Assembly (NCBI RefSeq): GCF_014201905.1
Contig: NZ_JACHFM010000002.1
Location: 1 to 64,000, forward strand
Direction of reading: 5' to 3'
Length of the DNA stretch: 64,000 bases
Source: Amaricoccus macauensis
GTDB taxonomy: Bacteria; Pseudomonadota; Alphaproteobacteria; Rhodobacterales; Rhodobacteraceae
Below the pieces are notes generated by a model. That model saw only the letters and a list, made by a program, of their open reading frames with translations. It searched no databases and was not told where the DNA came from. Below are positions 27,212 to 35,095 of the stretch, piece by piece. The position numbers and the translations under genes are program-made. How positions within the stretch are numbered: position 1 is the first letter of the stretch; every line of letters begins with the position of its first letter.

Positions 27212-28176
27212 GCGCGGCGCGCTGGCGCGATCCCGCGCTGCTCCTCCTCGCGCTCGCCGGGCTCGCCGCCCTCGTCGCAGCGCTGGACCCGCGCTTGTCC
27301 CGGGTCGTCGCGCTGCGCGATCTCGTCTTCGTCGTCGACGTCACCCGCAGCATGAACGTCCGCGACATGGACCTCGGCGAGGGTGCGATCAGCCGCCTCG
27401 ACGCCGTCCGGGCCGAGCTCCCGCGGGTGATCGCGAACCTTCCCTGCGGCTCGCGCGCCGGGCTCGGCGTCTTCACCGAACGGCGCAGCCTCACCTTCAT
27501 CGAGCCTGTGGAAGTCTGCGAGAACTACGTCCCCCTCTCCGCCGCGATTGACGCGCTCGACTGGCGGATGGCGTGGGAGGGCGACAGCATGATCGTCCGC
27601 GGCCTCCACCACGCGCTCGACCGGGCGCGACAGCTCGACGCTGACCTCGTCTTCCTGACCGACGGGCACGAGGCGCCGCCGCCGCCCTTTGCCGGTCAAC
27701 CGGCATATGGCGACGCGGCCACCCCCGTCCGGGGCGCCATCCTCGGCGTGGGCGGCGCGACGCCCATGCCGATCCCGCGCTTCGACCGCGACGGCCGCGA
27801 GGTCGGGTTCTATCGCCCGGAAGACGTGCAGCAGTCACCACGGCGCATAGGCAAGCCGCCCCCCGACGCCGCGTCCCGCCCCGGATTCCACCCTCGCAAC
27901 AACCCCTACGGCGAGGCCGACCTCAGCGGCGAGGAGCACCTGTCGACCTTGAGAGGTGCCTACCTCCACGATCTGGCCCGCACGTCGAACCTCGGCTACG
28001 TCGCGATGTCCGAAGGGGTATCGTCGGTCGCCTCGGCTTTCGCCCGGGCGACGCGGTCCCGCGCCGAAGTCCGCAAGGTGTCGGTCGCCGCCTTTCCCGC
28101 GGGTCTGGCGCTTGCCGCGCTCGCGCTCGGCTACGCGGCGCGGGTTTTCATGGACCGCAGACAGCAAGGACACTGA
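27208..28176 (+). CDS. mxaL: MxaL, second von Willebrand factor A membrane protein
   Basis: 322 residues. N-terminal TM is at about 8-27. The vWA domain has MIDAS DVTRS (FVVDVTRSMNVRDMD) and DLVFLTDGHE, and a C-terminal TM is at about 292-312 (FPAGLALAALALGYAARVF). It is topologically like MxaC, so the locus encodes two membrane vWA proteins for one MoxR ATPase. The start overlaps mxaK and the stop shares one base with mxaD. Confidence 0.85.
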   Translation: MSAARWRDPALLLLALAGLAALVAALDPRLSRVVALRDLVFVVDVTRSMNVRDMDLGEGAISRLDAVRAELPRVIANLPCGSRAGLGVFTERRSLTFIEPVEVCENYVPLSAAIDALDWRMAWEGDSMIVRGLHHALDRARQLDADLVFLTDGHEAPPPPFAGQPAYGDAATPVRGAILGVGGATPMPIPRFDRDGREVGFYRPEDVQQSPRRIGKPPPDAASRPGFHPRNNPYGEADLSGEEHLSTLRGAYLHDLARTSNLGYVAMSEGVSSVASAFARATRSRAEVRKVSVAAFPAGLALAALALGYAARVFMDRRQQGH

Positions 28177-28715
28177 TGATGCACCTCAACCCCCTGAACC
28201 GGAGGGCGGCGCTCGTGGCGTGCCTTCTCGCCGTGCTGGCCGTGCCCGCCGCGGCGCACGGGCCGTCGCGGCAGAAGGCGACCGGGAGTGTAACGCTCGC
28301 GGCCTCGCCCGACGAGGTCTGGGAAGTCGTCGGCAACTTCGCCGACATGACATGGTACCCCGGGGTGACCGGGACCGAGGTCAGCGCCGACGGAAAGTCA
28401 CGGACCCTGACCTTCGAGGGCGGCAGCACGGCCGCCGAGCGCCTCGCCAAGCATGATGACGGCAAGCGCGTCATCTCGTTTCGTCGCACCGGGGATGACC
28501 TCGAGCTGATCCCCGTCACCAACTTTTCCAACCAGATCGAGATTGCCGAGGAGGGGGCAGGAGCGAAAGTGACGTGGTCCGCCGCCTTCTATCGCGGCTT
28601 CCCGAACAACGACCCGCCGCCTGACCTCGACGATGCCGCCGCGATGGCGGCCGGCCAGAAATTCGTCCAGTCCGGTCTGGACGCGCTTTCCGAGCGCTTC
28701 GGTCCGGGAAGCTGA
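28176..28715 (+). CDS. mxaD: MxaD, periplasmic SRPBCC-type methanol oxidation protein
   Basis: 179 residues with signal peptide (cut after AAA, about residue 28). The mature part is an SRPBCC/polyketide-cyclase-like fold (SVTLAASPDEVWEVVGNFADMTWYPGV). In Methylobacterium, MxaD is reported to promote interaction of methanol dehydrogenase with cytochrome cL. Last gene of the cluster; the later mxaEHB genes known in Methylobacterium are not present here. Confidence 0.87.
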   Translation: MMHLNPLNRRAALVACLLAVLAVPAAAHGPSRQKATGSVTLAASPDEVWEVVGNFADMTWYPGVTGTEVSADGKSRTLTFEGGSTAAERLAKHDDGKRVISFRRTGDDLELIPVTNFSNQIEIAEEGAGAKVTWSAAFYRGFPNNDPPPDLDDAAAMAAGQKFVQSGLDALSERFGPGS

Positions 28716-28887
28716 GGCTTTCGTCGGGGCGCGCCAGAGTGCTCGCGTTTCGTCGATGGCCGTTTCCCCGAATGGCAACCGGAGGGCGATCCGTTCGAGC
28801 GGATGCGGCGATCCCTGAGCGACTTCATCCGGAGTCTCAGGTCGCAGGTTTTCCGGGATTGAGACGCCGGTGGATGGCGTCCTGCCC

Positions 28888-28917
28888 TGAGCCGCGCGGG
28901 TCTACTCGCGCGGCTCA
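28888..28917. terminator. GC-rich hairpin at the convergent end of mxaD and the response regulator
   Basis: TGAGCCGCGCG pairs perfectly with CGCGCGGCTCA across an 8-base loop. The right arm and loop overlap the last codons and stop of the minus-strand regulator. No T-run is present on either strand, so intrinsic termination is weak at best. It may be a shared 3' end structure for two convergent transcripts. Confidence 0.4.
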
Positions 28918-29546
28918 GCCGAGGTCTCGGCGTTGCTGACGGCGATGCGGATCAGGTCCGAGAAGGTGCGCGCAGAGAGCTTGCGCTTCATGCCGGTGCA
29001 GGCGTTCGCGACCGACTTGTAGCTCAGGTTCATGTGGGCGGCGATCTCCTTGTAGCCGAAGCCATCGGCAAGGAGCTTGAGGATCTGGTGCTCCCGGGCG
29101 GTCAGAGCCGCGAGCGGGTTGGTGTCACGTCCGACGCTCTGGGTGGCGACGCCGATGGCGAGATCGCGCTCGAGGTAGATCTGGCCGGCCTCGATGTGGC
29201 GCACTGCGGTCAGGAAATCCTCGGGCGAGGAGTTCTTGGCGAGATAGCCGAAGGCGCCGGCCCCGAGCGCGGTTGCGGCGAAAGCCGGACTGCCACTCAT
29301 TGAGAAGACGAGAATGCGCGCGCCCGGAGCACGCTCGAGCAGGGGACGGATCATCTGCAGCCCGCCAACCCCGGGGAGCCCGACGTCGAGGACGATGAGA
29401 TCGGGGCGCGTTCGTTCGCAGGCGCGGTAGGCGGTGGTATAGTCGGACGCTTCGAGGATGGTTTCGTAGCCGGCCTCGCCGAGAAGCCGGCGGCAGCCGA
29501 TGTGGGTGACAGGGTGGTCATCGACAACGAGAGCGGTCTTTGACAC
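28902..29546 (-). CDS. NarL/FixJ-type response regulator, FlhR/MxaX-like
   Basis: 214 residues from a GTG start. Receiver domain with D9-D10 and phospho-acceptor D54 (LIVLDVGLPG); LuxR-type HTH at about 147-205 (LTAREHQILKLLADGFGYKEI). The start abuts the kinase stop, so the two form one operon. By analogy with Paracoccus, where FlhSR regulates methanol and formaldehyde oxidation genes, it may be the second regulator of C1 metabolism. Sequence alone does not separate FlhR from a duplicated MxaX. Confidence 0.7.
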   Translation of the reverse strand: MSKTALVVDDHPVTHIGCRRLLGEAGYETILEASDYTTAYRACERTRPDLIVLDVGLPGVGGLQMIRPLLERAPGARILVFSMSGSPAFAATALGAGAFGYLAKNSSPEDFLTAVRHIEAGQIYLERDLAIGVATQSVGRDTNPLAALTAREHQILKLLADGFGYKEIAAHMNLSYKSVANACTGMKRKLSARTFSDLIRIAVSNAETSAEPRE

Positions 29547-30904
29547 TAGATGGCCTCCTGCATCGCGACGCCTTCAAGTGGTACCTCGGCCTCGACGCGG
29601 ACGCCGCCCTCGGCGGAGGGTCCGATCGTCAGGCGCCCGCCGATGCTCGCGACGCGCTCGCGCATGCCCCGGATGCCGTTGCCGGGGGCAGAGCCTGCGG
29701 CGAGGCCGCGGCCGTCGTCGGAGACGATGATCTGCGCGACGCCCGGGCGGCGCGGATCACGGCGGGCGACGAGTTCAATGCGGCGGGCGCCGGAATGGCG
29801 GAGCGCGTTGGTCAGCGCCTCCTGGGCGACCCGGTAGACCGTGAGCTCGGTCGTATCGTCATAGGAACCGAAGTCCGGATCGATGTCGATCGTCCAGTCG
29901 ATATCCGGCCCCAGCCCCGACATGGTATCAGCGAGATCCTCAAGAGCCCCGGAAAGCGGCAGCTGGCCGAGTTCCATTGGCCGAAGCTGGCTCAGCAGCG
30001 CCTGATTGGTGCGCTGGATCTGGTCAGTGATGGCGAGGATCGACTGCGCGCTCGCCGCAATCCCCGACTTCCCGTCGCGCACGGAACTGTCGAGGATCGA
30101 CCGCGCCTCGACCTTGAGGCCGAAGAGGCATGGGCCGAACTCGTCGTGCAGTTCGCGGGCGATCGCTTTCCTCTCCTCGTCGGCGACGCTGACGGCGCGG
30201 CGGTTGAGGTCGTCCTTTTCGGCAATGGTGCGTTCGAGCGCCGCGCCGAGGTGATCGAATTGTGAGGCCAGCAAGGCGAGGTCAGGCACGTCGACGGCAC
30301 CGATGCGAGTGGCATAGTCGCCGCTGCCGAGCCGTTCGACGCCTTCCGTCATGCGGGCGAGCGGTCGAAGGGTGCGGCGGACGACGAGCCAGAGGGCAAG
30401 GAGCGTCGCAGCATAGGCGGTGCCGCCAAACACCGCGAGGGTGCGGACATCCTCCCAGACCTCGTTGATCTCGTCGTTCGGATCGGAGCTGATGATGACC
30501 TTGCCAGAGGTATCGCTGGCAACCCGGATCGGCAGGATGACAGTCTTTTCCGGTGGTGCAAGCAGCTGACGGAACCAGTCGGGTGCTGACTCTTCATCCT
30601 GGCTTGGCGGCCCCGCGACGTGGACCATTCCGGTCTTTGCGTCGATGACGGTAATCCGGGCGTGACGCGGCTGATAGAGCGTATCCGGCAGGATCGAGAG
30701 CACATCCTCGGGGTCGTTGCCCCGCAGCAGCGATCCGACGGTGGCGATGACGTAGTCGCGCGCAAGTCCGAGATTGGCGTCGACCTCCACAGCGGTCGCG
30801 GTGCGGGCGTTGCCGAGGAGCACGATTCCGCACAGAACGATGTCGATTGCGCCAATCACTGCTGCAACGAGCAATAGCCTGCCTGCCAAACTCAGGCGGC
30901 TCAT
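29546..30904 (-). CDS. Sensor histidine kinase paralogous to MxaY (FlhS-like)
   Basis: 452 residues from ATG 30904, chosen because GGGAGG lies six bases upstream (an ATG two codons earlier touches that site). TM1 is at about 9-33. The periplasmic domain has APDWFRQLL and DEINEVWEDVR, closely matching APDWFVWLL and DEADEVWSDFR in MxaY. TM2 is at about 156-175. Then come HAMP, HisKA_3 with H253 in RELHDEFGP, and HATPase with DDGRGL. It pairs with the adjacent regulator. The shared sensor form suggests both kinases read related signals, such as formaldehyde or methanol-oxidation status; this is inferred. Confidence 0.72.
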   Translation of the reverse strand: MSRLSLAGRLLLVAAVIGAIDIVLCGIVLLGNARTATAVEVDANLGLARDYVIATVGSLLRGNDPEDVLSILPDTLYQPRHARITVIDAKTGMVHVAGPPSQDEESAPDWFRQLLAPPEKTVILPIRVASDTSGKVIISSDPNDEINEVWEDVRTLAVFGGTAYAATLLALWLVVRRTLRPLARMTEGVERLGSGDYATRIGAVDVPDLALLASQFDHLGAALERTIAEKDDLNRRAVSVADEERKAIARELHDEFGPCLFGLKVEARSILDSSVRDGKSGIAASAQSILAITDQIQRTNQALLSQLRPMELGQLPLSGALEDLADTMSGLGPDIDWTIDIDPDFGSYDDTTELTVYRVAQEALTNALRHSGARRIELVARRDPRRPGVAQIIVSDDGRGLAAGSAPGNGIRGMRERVASIGGRLTIGPSAEGGVRVEAEVPLEGVAMQEAI

Positions 30905-30910
30905 GTCCAT

Positions 30911-31391
30911 CCTCCCTTTTCAGCAACGAATTGCAGCGTCCACCCCGGGAAGCAACCGGGCGCAAGGTCGTGTTTCACGCAACACTGGCTGCCCGTCGGT
31001 GACGACAAATGCAAGATCGACGCGCCGGGCGGCGTTCGCGGCGGTTGCCCGGAGCGCGGGACGTCCTCGCGCGCTCGGGAAGAAGTGGCAATCGGGTTGC
31101 CAGATTTCCTGCTCATGTGTGGAACGTCTCTTTCCAGCCAACGTGCAATGATCCTCCAACGACGGTCGGGCGTGCAGCAGTCCCGGGAGGAACCTTTGAT
31201 ATCCCAACTGGTCTCCTGCGGTCTGCGCGGTCATGAGGGCCGACCTGTTTTTGTCGAGGTGGCGAGAGACACCGGACTGGGAAATACACCGCGATCTGAC
31301 TCGCGACAGACCTTCCGCAATTTCGAATAATCCTCCCGGAGTTCGAAGGAGTGGTGTACCGGCTCGGCTTCGTGCCGAGCCGGATTTTTTT
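30911..31391 (+). ncRNA. Possible small RNA ending at a strong orphan terminator
   Basis: No credible protein gene occupies 30905-31486. On the plus strand the stretch ends in a strong intrinsic terminator at 31359-31391, yet no plus-strand gene precedes it. Shortly before the hairpin, CCTCCC (31332-31337) could pair with a ribosome binding site, as in the CUCCUCCC-type sRNAs of Rhodobacter. The 5' end cannot be placed from sequence; the coordinates mark the search space. Confidence 0.3.
31359..31391 (+). terminator. Strong rho-independent terminator without an upstream coding gene
   Basis: A perfect 10-bp stem (CCGGCTCGGC with GCCGAGCCGG) and 5-base loop TTCGT are followed by A and seven Ts. 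Read on the minus strand the hairpin has no T-run after it, so it serves plus-strand transcription only. Confidence 0.8.
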
Positions 31392-31486
31392 CTATGTTTG
31401 TCTCGAACGAGCACAGTAGCGGCGTGACCGTGCCCGACTCTGGAGGTGCGGCACTGTGCGGAGCGACCCGCCGGTACAGCGCGCGG

Positions 31487-32827
31487 TCACGTCCGCTCGT
31501 CGCCGTTCCGTGGCAGTGAGAACCGTGCCTCGAACCCGGTCGCCTGACCCGGGCGGGGTGAGAGAAGTTCGAGCCGGGATGCTGTCCTTCCGGCGATGGC
31601 CGCAACGATCGCCAGTCCAAGGCCGCTTCCGTCACCGTCCGCGCCGGCCCGTTCAAAGCGGTTGGTCAGGCGGGCGAGAGCGCCCCCGGGGATCACCGGC
31701 CCGTCGTTGGCGACGCTCAGGATGCCATCGCCCGAGAGGACGACGTCGACCGGCGCCGCCGCTCCATGGCGCAGCGCGTTCTCGACGAGGTTCCGAAAGA
31801 GAATGGCAAAAGCGTCGGGGTCGAGATCGGTCAGCACCGGAGCGTCTGGCAGGGTGAGGACGATCCGCTCCGGCCCGGCCGTGCGTGTCAGGTCGTCCGC
31901 GAGGATGCGGGCCACGGGGCGAATGTCAGCGGCCCCGTCACGTCTGAGCCGACCGCCTTCGGCACGCGCGAGTTGCATCAGGCGTTCGGCGAGGCGCGTC
32001 AGGCGCTTCAGCGTGGCCTCGATCTCGCCGGCGCGGGCCCTCGCCTCGGGGTCGCGGGTCTCTGCCTGAAGGCGCTGCGCCTGGGCGATGGCGCCTGCCA
32101 GCGGAGTGCGCAGCTCGTGCGCGGCGTTGGCGGCAAAGCTGCGCTCGGCCTCGAAGGCGGCCGACAGCCGGGCGAGCAGGCCATTCATCGTCTCGGCGAC
32201 CGGGGTGATCTCGGCGGGCAGGCCATCGGTCGCCACCCGGCTCAGGTCACGGGCGCCCCGCGCGGCCAGCCGGTCGCGAAACCGCCGGAGCGGTGCGAGG
32301 CTCGCCCTGACGGCGAGGACGATGGCAAGAAGCGCCACGGGAACGACGACCAGCAGCGGCAGGCCGAGGCCGATCTGGAGTTCGCGCGCCACGCTGGCCC
32401 GATGCTTCAGCGGTTCGGCCACCGTGATGCGGATCGTGCCCCGTACAGCCTCGTCGTTGTAGAAGCGATGCGTGGCCGACTGGCGGAAGCCGACGCCATC
32501 CCAGGCCGGAAACACGCCCGAGTCGGCCGCATGGGACTGCAACAGGACGTGGCCATGGTCATCGCGGACGATGTAGGTGAAGAACTCGTCATGCTCGCGG
32601 ATCGCCGACAGGCGCTGACCGACATCCTCTTCCTCGCGTCCGAGGATATCGACGACGGCGAGTGGCAGGATACGCTGCGCGGTTTCCTGCAGGGCGGAGT
32701 CGAAGACCTCCTGCATTTCCTCCCGGGCGATGAGGGCGGTCACGCTGGCGGCGGCGATCCAGACCAGCGTGAGGGCGAGCCCGAGCCACAGGCCGAGGCG
32801 CCATTGAAGGCTCTGCGGCCCTCTCAT
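31487..32827 (-). CDS. QseC/TctE-like sensor histidine kinase
   Basis: 446 residues from ATG 32827; the frame is open upstream but those residues are shadow sequence of the regulator gene. TM1 is at about 12-33. A periplasmic sensor of about 115 residues is followed by TM2 at about 152-173 and HAMP. The HisKA box has H237 (FAANAAHELRTPLAG), and the HATPase contains GSGLGLAIV. The start overlaps the regulator stop by ATGA. It is divergent from a PepSY/DUF2271/ApbE cluster. QseBC-like pairs next to small PepSY genes are common in proteobacteria and tend to respond to metals, envelope conditions or antimicrobials. Confidence 0.82.
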   Translation of the reverse strand: MRGPQSLQWRLGLWLGLALTLVWIAAASVTALIAREEMQEVFDSALQETAQRILPLAVVDILGREEEDVGQRLSAIREHDEFFTYIVRDDHGHVLLQSHAADSGVFPAWDGVGFRQSATHRFYNDEAVRGTIRITVAEPLKHRASVARELQIGLGLPLLVVVPVALLAIVLAVRASLAPLRRFRDRLAARGARDLSRVATDGLPAEITPVAETMNGLLARLSAAFEAERSFAANAAHELRTPLAGAIAQAQRLQAETRDPEARARAGEIEATLKRLTRLAERLMQLARAEGGRLRRDGAADIRPVARILADDLTRTAGPERIVLTLPDAPVLTDLDPDAFAILFRNLVENALRHGAAAPVDVVLSGDGILSVANDGPVIPGGALARLTNRFERAGADGDGSGLGLAIVAAIAGRTASRLELLSPRPGQATGFEARFSLPRNGDERT

Positions 32828-33483
32828 CCCTGTCCCAGCCGGTAGCCGAGGCCGCGTTCCGTCTCGATGACGCCGGCGCCGAGCTTCTTGCGGAGGCGGC
32901 TGACGTGGACCTCGATGGTATTGCTCTCGACCTCCGAGCCGAAGGCGTAGAGCTTGTCCTCGAGCTGTGCCTTGGACAGCAGTTGCCCCGGTCGGGTGAG
33001 GAACGCCTCGAAGAGCGCCCACTCGCGCGCGGTGAGGGCGACGGGGCGGCCCTCCCGGCGGATGCTGCGGGCCGCGAGGTCGATGTCGAGCGATCCGTGG
33101 CTGACGAGGGGGTTGGGGTTGCCGGTATAGCGTCGCGCGACCGCTCCGATCCGCGCCGAGAGTTCCGCCAGATCGAAGGGCTTGACCAGATAGTCGTCGG
33201 CCCCGGCGTTCAGCCCTTCGATGCGGTCGGAGACCTGGTCGAGCGCGGTGAGGATGATGACCGGCGTGACATCGCCCCGCGCCCGGAGCGCGCGCAGGAA
33301 GGGGATGCCCCGGCCATCGGGCAGCATCAGGTCGAGCAGGACGAGATCGATCGGCGCTCCGGCGATCGCGTCACGGGCCGCGTCCAGCCGCTGCACCCAG
33401 TCGACCGAATGGCCGTCGGCGGCGATCTGGTCGCGCACCGCCGCGCCGAGGGCGGTATCGTCCTCGATCAACAGGATTCGCAT
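32824..33483 (-). CDS. QseB/PmrA-like OmpR-family response regulator
   Basis: 219 residues from ATG 33483, where MRILLIEDD begins; an open extension upstream is not homologous. Receiver with E7-D8-D9 and phospho-acceptor D51 (LVLLDLMLPDGRGI), then a winged-helix DNA-binding domain from about 125 (LTAREWALFEAFL, VEVHVSRLRKK type). It is coupled to its kinase by ATGA and divergent from the PepSY gene across about 150 bases, so it probably controls the flavin/PepSY cluster. Confidence 0.85.
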   Translation of the reverse strand: MRILLIEDDTALGAAVRDQIAADGHSVDWVQRLDAARDAIAGAPIDLVLLDLMLPDGRGIPFLRALRARGDVTPVIILTALDQVSDRIEGLNAGADDYLVKPFDLAELSARIGAVARRYTGNPNPLVSHGSLDIDLAARSIRREGRPVALTAREWALFEAFLTRPGQLLSKAQLEDKLYAFGSEVESNTIEVHVSRLRKKLGAGVIETERGLGYRLGQG

Positions 33484-33633
33484 GGGGGGCCGTCCTTCGC
33501 CATTCTGCTCATTCGAGGTTCTGACCGTCTCTCCTGACACGAAGCTGAAGCGCCCGGACAGCCACCTTCAGGCTCGCGTCAGATTCGGCATGCATCACTG
33601 CTGGCATCCTGGCCGTAACCCGGAGTGTGGCGC

Positions 33634-33945
33634 TTGAGAAAGACCCTGGCAATTCTCGCGGCTCTGGCGGTCCTTCCCGCCGGCGTGGCGTTCGCCGACG
33701 ACGACTGTCGCGTGCCGATGGTGGACTGGCAGCCGCGCGAGGCCGTGTCCCGGCTCGCGGCTGACAAGGGCTGGATCGTTCGCCGCATCAAGATCGACGA
33801 CGGCTGCTACGAGGTGGACGGCCACGATGCCGCGGGGCGCGCGATCGAGGCCAAGATCCACCCTGGCACGCTTCAGGTCATCGACCTTGAATATGAGGAA
33901 GACGACCATGGTGGCGACCGTGGTCGAGTGCCGGCGGGACGGTGA
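33634..33945 (+). CDS. Small periplasmic PepSY-domain protein
   Basis: 103 residues from TTG 33634, preceded by CGGAG at eight bases; an in-frame GTG at 33625 is the alternative. Signal peptide (MRKTLAILAALAVLPAGVAFA) followed by DDDCRVP and a PepSY fold (AVSRLAADKGWIVRRIKIDDGCYEVDGHD). Two cysteines may form a disulfide. Single-PepSY proteins beside QseBC-like kinases may act as periplasmic sensors or electron-transfer partners. First gene of the rightward cluster. Confidence 0.75.
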   Translation: MRKTLAILAALAVLPAGVAFADDDCRVPMVDWQPREAVSRLAADKGWIVRRIKIDDGCYEVDGHDAAGRAIEAKIHPGTLQVIDLEYEEDDHGGDRGRVPAGR

Positions 33946-34047
33946 CCTCTCTTCCCGCCGCGCGGCTGATCTGACGCGGGCACGCATTTTCCGCCGCCTG
34001 TCCGTCAGCAATGGCGCCGCCAGCCGCGGCGTCCGCATCCTCTTCCC

Positions 34048-34079
34048 CGAAGGCCCCGTCCTGACCGGCGGGGCCTTCG
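34048..34079 (+). terminator. GC-rich hairpin between the PepSY gene and the Asp/His-rich gene
   Basis: CGAAGGCCCCG pairs perfectly with CGGGGCCTTCG over a 10-base loop. Only a weak CGTTCC follows, so it may attenuate rather than fully stop transcription. The rest of 33946-34181 shows no gene. Confidence 0.5.
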
Positions 34080-34181
34080 CGTTCCTGACGCCAGAATGAA
34101 GCACAAAGTTCCGGACTGTCAGGGAGCGTTCAGGTGGAGCCGACAGGGTCGCCGCATCGAAACCTGAGGAGACCCCCCGCC

Positions 34182-34556
34182 ATGATGAGCCGTCCTTCCC
34201 TGCTGCTCGCCTCGACGGCGCTGACCCTTGCCATCGGTCTTCCGGCGCTTGCCGCCGCGCATGCCGAAGGCTCCGCGCCCCGCCACAGCACCACTGCCTG
34301 CGCCCGGATACTCGGCGACGCCGAGCGGGGCGGGCCGCTCGTCCGGGTCAGTGATGATGACGATGACGACCACGACGAGCGGCACCGTGCGCGGCGCGGG
34401 CATCACGACGACGACGACGATGACGACTGCGACGATTATGATGATGGCGACGGCTGCAACAGCGCCCGCGTCAACCCTGCTCCCGCCGGGACCGTGGCCC
34501 CTCCCGCGAACGGCCTTTTCGGCAACGGCGCGCCGCCGGTGGCGGTGACCAGATGA
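34182..34556 (+). CDS. Secreted Asp/His-rich protein, probable metal binder
   Basis: 124 residues; TGAGGAG lies about 10 bases before the ATG. Signal peptide (cut after AAA or AHA, about residue 27). The mature protein has two acidic runs (DDDDDDHDERHRARRGHH, then DDDDDDDCDDYDDGDG) and a Pro/Gly-rich end. Such low-complexity Asp/His tracts usually bind divalent cations. I recognise no family. The stop overlaps the in-frame ATG of the next gene. It lies inside a redox cluster, so metal handling for that system is a reasonable guess. Confidence 0.6.
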   Translation: MMSRPSLLLASTALTLAIGLPALAAAHAEGSAPRHSTTACARILGDAERGGPLVRVSDDDDDDHDERHRARRGHHDDDDDDDCDDYDDGDGCNSARVNPAPAGTVAPPANGLFGNGAPPVAVTR

Positions 34557-34615
34557 TCCGCTCACCTCACTCCCGCCGCGCCTTTGGTGCCGAGCCTCCA
34601 GCCACAGGATATTCC

Positions 34616-35083
34616 GTGAAACCGCTTCTCGCCGCTCTCGCCCTGACCACTGCCCTCACGCTGCCCGGCCTCGCCATGGCCCGCCCGGTGACGCTGACCA
34701 CCACGCTCAACGACTATGGCGGGGATGGCGCCTATCTGGCGCTCTACGTCACCGATGGCTCGGGCGCCTATGTGGGCAGCCTGTGGATGGCGGGGGACAA
34801 GTCGAAGTACTACGAGCACCTTGGCGGCTGGTATGCCGCAACGGGCGGCGACGCGGCCCAGATCAACGGCATCACCGGCGCCAGCGTCGGGGCTGGCCGG
34901 ACGTTCGAGGTCACGCTCGATCTGGCCGATGCGCTGTTTGACGCGGGCTATACGCTGCACGTCGACGCCGCCGTCGAGGATATGCGTGACAGCCCGAACG
35001 AAATCGCCGTGCCGCTGACGGCGGCGGGTGCCGGTACGCCCGTTCCGGGACGGCGCTATATCGCAAGCTTTACCTATCAATAG
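34616..35083 (+). CDS. DUF2271 periplasmic protein with a flavinylation-like motif
   Basis: 155 residues from GTG 34616, preceded by AGGA, which places a signal peptide (MKPLLAALALTTALTLPGLAMA) at the start; the in-frame ATG at 34553 would bury it. The body matches DUF2271 (VTLTTTLNDYGGDGAYLALYVT, SLWMAGDKSKYYEHL). Residues 84-90 read NGITGAS, resembling the TGA(S/T) acceptor motif to which ApbE attaches FMN covalently. An apbE gene is two genes downstream and a flavodoxin/reductase lies between. It is therefore probably a periplasmic flavoprotein that accepts electrons. Confidence 0.72.
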   Translation: MKPLLAALALTTALTLPGLAMARPVTLTTTLNDYGGDGAYLALYVTDGSGAYVGSLWMAGDKSKYYEHLGGWYAATGGDAAQINGITGASVGAGRTFEVTLDLADALFDAGYTLHVDAAVEDMRDSPNEIAVPLTAAGAGTPVPGRRYIASFTYQ

Positions 35084-35095
35084 AAGGGCCGGGTC

